Source: Triplophysa rosa (lineage: Eukaryota > Chordata > Actinopteri > Cypriniformes > Nemacheilidae). Taken from it: a stretch of DNA of 64,000 bases. The stretch is taken from NCBI RefSeq assembly GCF_024868665.1, contig NC_079902.1, positions 12,614,550 to 12,678,549 of the forward strand. Direction: 5' to 3'. Below, one piece after another: positions 60,166-64,000 of this stretch. The notes beneath the pieces were generated by a model, which did not search any database, had not been told where the DNA came from, and worked only from the letters and a program-made list of their open reading frames with translations. The translations under genes and the position numbers were made by a program. How positions within the stretch are numbered: the first letter of the stretch is position 1; every line of letters starts with the position of its first letter.

Positions 60166-61811
60166 TAAAATAAAATTATACTTTTTACTGTAGTTTTTAT
60201 GTGTGTTCATTCTGAGCTTGTAACCTAAGAAAATATCAACAACATCAAACCTTGATCCTAAGTTCAATGACATCTTGTGACTTTAATTTCCTTTAAGTAA
60301 ATCCAAAGTTATTAAAACAGTGGTGGGGGTCAATCTTGTTTAACACTGAAACAACAGGTTGTTGGCATCAGCCAGTAAAGTAAATTGGCTGTAAATATTT
60401 GAAAATTGATGTAAAAATCGAAAAAATGTCTTTTCTTGGTCACACTTTTTTCTTTCATTAATCTGCCATTAGCAAAACTCAAAAAGTTTCCGAGAACAAT
60501 TGACGATTTTGCAGTCGATTTCTCACTAAGGATGCTTCAGTGCGATTTTACATGCATTAACTTTCACAAGTACAAGCACACCTGACTATTCAGCTCAACG
60601 TGTATCTCAGAACAACATTAGATCTCATGCTTTCAATTTATATATGCACGGAGGTGCCTTACCTTGCTTAAGAAGTAATACTTAGTAAAATCACAACCAG
60701 TCTCGCAAAATCACAGCAATTTTGGACACTTATCCAAGTTATTGGAGCCGAAACCATGTTCAGTCTATAGTCACGCAGAGTGAATATTAATTCCCCGGTA
60801 ACAATGGCATTCCTCAGCGCTGCTCTACATTGAGCAGCACACCAATGAATTAAAAGCTGTCAATACCTCTAGTGTGCAACAGAGGGCGTCATCGGAGACT
60901 AATTTCCCGTTGAGGAACATTCATTTAAACAATTATATTGTTATATTTTTTTTATCTAATTATACATTATAAACATTATCATTTACCTATTTTAATATTG
61001 GATGCTACATGACATAGAAATAAACATTCACTCATACTGTCAGTTTTTAACTGAGTTAATAACACTTTATCTTTGAGTCGAAACACCTGTGATTGGTTCG
61101 TCAACATCATCAACAAAAGTCTTTTACCCTCGCGGTGTCAGAAACAGTTTTATGCCAGAGGTTAATGATTATTTCGTTTTACAGTACACCTGCAGTACCC
61201 TATCGTGTAATAAACTGAAATACCAACTAGAAATCTAAGACTAGAAGACATATCTAAATAGCTTTTTAATGTCTTTGTTGAGTTAAGTAATGCACTAATA
61301 AGATTATTTTATACTGCTCTTTGGAAAACAAAGGAATATTTGAACACTAAAAGTTTTTTAATTCGATGTGTCCATGCAAACAGGAAACAGAAAACTGAGA
61401 GCATACAGTGTATCTTAGAATGAGGTATAGAGAATGAAGATAGTACTGTACTTCATTTGATAATTATTAAACAGCATATCTGTACTGACCTGAAACCTAA
61501 TTCCAAACAAATGAGTCACTGAATAAACAAATCATTAACCAGAGGTTTCAAAATGGTTTGCAGCTCACTCTTGAGACAATATGATAAAAAGCACAATAAT
61601 ATATTTATATAGACATACCATTTAATATATGTTCATGATATGTAAACAGTAAAGTTTGATACAATTTGCTTCAAATGTCTGCTCATATAGAAAATCAGTC
61701 TGTGAGTAAGTTATTGAATAAATTATTTAAATAGTCTAACTGAGCTCAAGTTATTCCAGTGAATCTGTGTTATGATAGATTGATTTACACATTTTATGCT
61801 TTATTCAAATG

Positions 61812-62127
61812 GTCTTGAAAGGAAACTTTGCCCCCCATTGACTACCATAGGAAAAAATACAATGGTAGTCAAAAGTGCCCCAGAACTTTCTGCTGTCCTG
61901 CATTCTTCAAAGTGTCTTCTTTTGTGTTCAACAGAACAAAATAAAATGATAAAGTAAAATTTCCTACAATGGGAGTCAAAGGTGGGCAAGATCTGTTTGG
62001 TTATAAGCATTCTTCCAAATATCTTTTTCTGTGTTCATCAGAACAAAGAAATTTATACAGATTTGGAACAACTCGAAGGTGAGTTAATGATGACAGAATT
62101 TTCATTTTTGGGTGAAGTATCCCTTTA
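61812..62127. mobile_element. Angel-like element, left end lost
   Basis: Interior ccattgactaccatagg / caatggtagtcaaaagtgcc. Right half is complete to gggtgaagtatccctttaa. Confidence 0.75.
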
Positions 62128-62499
62128 ATGGAACTTTTATTATTGCTATTTTAAAATGCATGAAAACAAGCAGGTCCGTGGTTAAGATAGAAGCACTGTG
62201 AAGTCACACAATAGAAAAACACTCTTGGGAAATCAGGACATCCAACTAGCAGAGCTGCCAGAAAAGACAAGCTGTCAAGAAAGTGCCAAAATAAACACAA
62301 AAAGGCCAAATAAACACAAAAAGACCAAACAAACACAAACCGAGATGCACGGAGAACATCTGAAATGGAAAAAGAGGTATCAACACTTTCTTGAGTCCTC
62401 CAGAGAAACTGCATCTTTAAGAAGGCCATTTCTGAGAAATGTCGACATTAATTGAGGCCTGAATTTAGCTAGAAGCCATGTAACAAAACATGAAACATT

Positions 62500-62938
62500 T
62501 TAGGAGAAAATGTGATCTAAAAAGACAAAGGCTGATTGACTCCCACAATCTAATCATTAGCACTGCACTTTATTCCCCCACTAGCATGCACAACTTTATA
62601 CACTGTCTTACTTTCTGACTTTATACACTGTCTTACTGTTATACCACAATACGTACCAATCACTGTACACTACGCACATTGTGTGTACATTTGCTGCTGT
62701 GTAGTTGTAAATTATGTGTCATTCGTTGTATTATGGTAAAACACTTGTACAGAAATGTTTACTGTGTAAATGCGTACAAGAAATGTCTACTGTAAAGTAT
62801 TGTAATTCTTTGTTACTTGTAATCTGTCATACTGCCATGTTGGTCGGAACTGCACCTGCAAGTTTTTCACCTACTGTTGCACCTGTGTATATGGTTGAGT
62901 GACAATAAAGGGATTTGATTTGATTTGATTTGATTTGA
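62500..62938 (+). mobile_element. Probable LINE 3' end with TTGAT tail
   Basis: A C/T-rich untranslated-looking stretch ending gacaataaagggatttgat and about five tandem ttgat units (62913-62938). Short tandem tails after an aataaa signal are typical of fish LINE 3' ends. No reverse transcriptase is present here. Confidence 0.5.
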
Positions 62939-63489
62939 AGAACAGTGCCGTTCTCACGATCTTACTCAACAATGTTCCTCACGCCAATGGGGTAAATAGC
63001 CTAAATATCTGATAAATATTTAATTTTCATGTTAATTAACATTATTATTTTTCATTATTGCAGAATTTTAATAACTTTCATTGATCTTGGGGATTGACTT
63101 AGAAGTTGAGCAACAGGACGTGAAGGTAACATTCAGAAAAGTAACCCAAAACTTACAGCATTGCAGATGTCTTACAGAGAAAAAGCTCTTGAAAACGAAA
63201 ACTCTATGCCAAAAAAGGCAACATAGGACCAACGTGAATATTTCACTCAATATACGTGTAAATAAAAAATAAATTCATTTACAAGATTGAATGAATTTAT
63301 TTTGTAATCAAAAGTTTAATTGTGTACAGCACTGCAAGACTTGCTGAATAAGCTTTATTGCCTTCTAAGACAATATCAGTTTTGTTTTTATTATTATATT
63401 AGAAGATATAAAGATTTCAACCGGGAAAGAGTTCATAAACGCCATGGACAAACTTCAGTTCATCGACCATTGCACATTTATCTTGTTTT

Positions 63490-63560
63490 GTCAACGTAAA
63501 AAGGGCTGATCACGTGATCCGCGGGAGGGCGGGGTTAATGGTTCGCTCGAGGAGTTCTTG
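63490..63560 (+). promoter_or_regulatory. pdzd11: pdzd11 promoter and non-coding first exon
   Basis: A short GC-rich island in AT-rich flanks: palindromic tgatcacgtgatc with a central CACGTG E-box (about 63508-63520), then gggcgggg (GC box), and the end of a likely non-coding exon at 63560 before a strong gtgagt donor. The first intron would run 63561-63960. The exact start site cannot be read; a TATA box is not seen. Confidence 0.65.
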
Positions 63561-63960
63561 GTGAGTTGACAGACAAAAACTGTCGAGCAAAATAATCCGT
63601 TGTTTATATTGTTTGGTATTACTTTTAGCACGAACGTATCTATAACTTTAACTTCTTCACGCAAATGTTAGAGAATCTGCGTCTGTTGTTTTTTGGCGGC
63701 GCATTTTATGTTTGTTGTTGAGCGCTAGCAGGTTAGCCAGCTGAAGACCGTACAGAGTATTTTAACATCCTTTCATTCATAAACATTTAGCTATTTTATC
63801 GTTTAGTCATCTTTAGGTTCACTGCGCTGTATATTATTTCATAAAATATATTATTCTAGTATGACATCCTACCCTTAATTCAAATACAGCGCGGTAAATA
63901 TGACAATGGCTAACGTTATATGCCATATCACTGTTCTTTATCTCGTTTTCACGTGTTTAG
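63561..63960 (+). other. pdzd11: pdzd11 intron 1
   Basis: Begins gtgagttgac and ends tcacgtgtttag. No exon or repeat is visible inside. Confidence 0.7.
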
Positions 63961-63970
63961 CTAAAAAAAC

Positions 63971-64000
63971 ATGGACCAAAAGATCTCATATGATGATTAT
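63971..64000 (+). CDS. pdzd11: PDZ domain-containing protein 11, start codon and first 10 residues
   Basis: The second exon starts after a ttag acceptor at 63960 with a 10-base leader (ctaaaaaaac), then reads MDQKISYDDY to the window edge. Vertebrate PDZD11 begins M-D-x-x-I-x-Y-D-D-Y, and PDZD11 is a neighbour of GDPD2 and DLG3 in human. The protein is a small single-PDZ adaptor that binds the tails of copper and calcium ATPases and of other transporters. Only ten codons are visible, so the call relies on the motif plus synteny. Confidence 0.8.
   Translation, partial: MDQKISYDDY

Larger units (their letters stand above)
54646..63480. other. gdpd2 5' flank and intergenic DNA
   Basis: The missing first gdpd2 exon should lie here, or beyond a long first intron, but I could not pick it out. 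Repeats as listed. 57000-59800 is repeat-poor, AT-rich and without a convincing exon. No kinesin-like exon was seen. Confidence 0.45.

Noticed and set aside
60710..60760. Candidate first exon of gdpd2 (minus strand, reads MVSAPITWISVQNCC)
   Set aside because: Does not resemble the N-termini of the GDPD2/4/5 group and has no convincing donor in the right phase.
63418..63473. Short minus-strand ORF upstream of pdzd11 (M-V-D-E-L-K-F)
   Set aside because: Only 17 codons, no splice sites and no match to the kinesin expected there in human.
1..64000. CRISPR arrays, operons, phage or bacterial islands
   Set aside because: No regularly spaced repeats or prokaryotic gene layout; exons and repeats are those of a fish genome.

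Overview
The window looks like teleost, probably cyprinid (carp/barb/zebrafish-type), nuclear DNA. It is intron-rich and AT-rich, packed with short TTAA-flanked inverted-repeat elements of the Angel type, tRNA-derived SINEs, hAT-, Harbinger- and Tc1-like relics and one decayed DIRS retrotransposon. Coding sequence occurs only as short exons with GT/AG boundaries. There is no bacterial gene, operon, CRISPR array or rRNA.

Three conserved vertebrate genes can be read. (1) dlg3 (SAP102, a synaptic MAGUK scaffold), minus strand. An L27-type 5' end lies at about 46.9-35.4 kb and an alternative first exon encoding the Cys/His-rich SAP102 N-terminus at 28.1-28.5 kb. Both routes end in phase 0, so either could splice to the same downstream PDZ/SH3/GK exons, which I did not find and which presumably lie left of the window. 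(2) gdpd2 (a multi-pass membrane glycerophosphodiester phosphodiesterase), minus strand, 54.6-48.7 kb. Thirteen exons join in one frame through to the stop; only the cytoplasmic N-terminal exon is missing. (3) pdzd11, plus strand, starting at 63,971 and running off the right edge, behind a promoter and a short non-coding exon. The order gdpd2 to dlg3 on one strand with pdzd11 divergent matches the human Xq13.1 neighbourhood, except that no exon of KIF4A, which sits between PDZD11 and GDPD2 in human, was seen.

Layout: 1-28.1 kb is taken to be dlg3 intron, holding the DIRS relic (about 2.98-6.95 kb) and many small transposons. 28.1-29.4 kb is the SAP102-type first exon and its promoter side, with a long CT/GA run in the leader. 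29.4-47 kb is dlg3 intron between the L27 exons and the SAP102-type exon, with a GC-rich stretch at 33.45-34.07 kb. 47.1-48.7 kb is the dlg3/gdpd2 intergenic gap. 54.6-63.4 kb is gdpd2 5' flank and intergenic DNA with repeats.

I found no wholly new system. The best leads are the dual N-terminal architecture of dlg3 with two possible L27 start exons, a Tc1-like relic abutting a gdpd2 5' splice site, a perfect 44-bp inverted repeat and a complete-looking Pol II promoter in the terminal region of the dead DIRS element, and several cleanly dated nested insertions.
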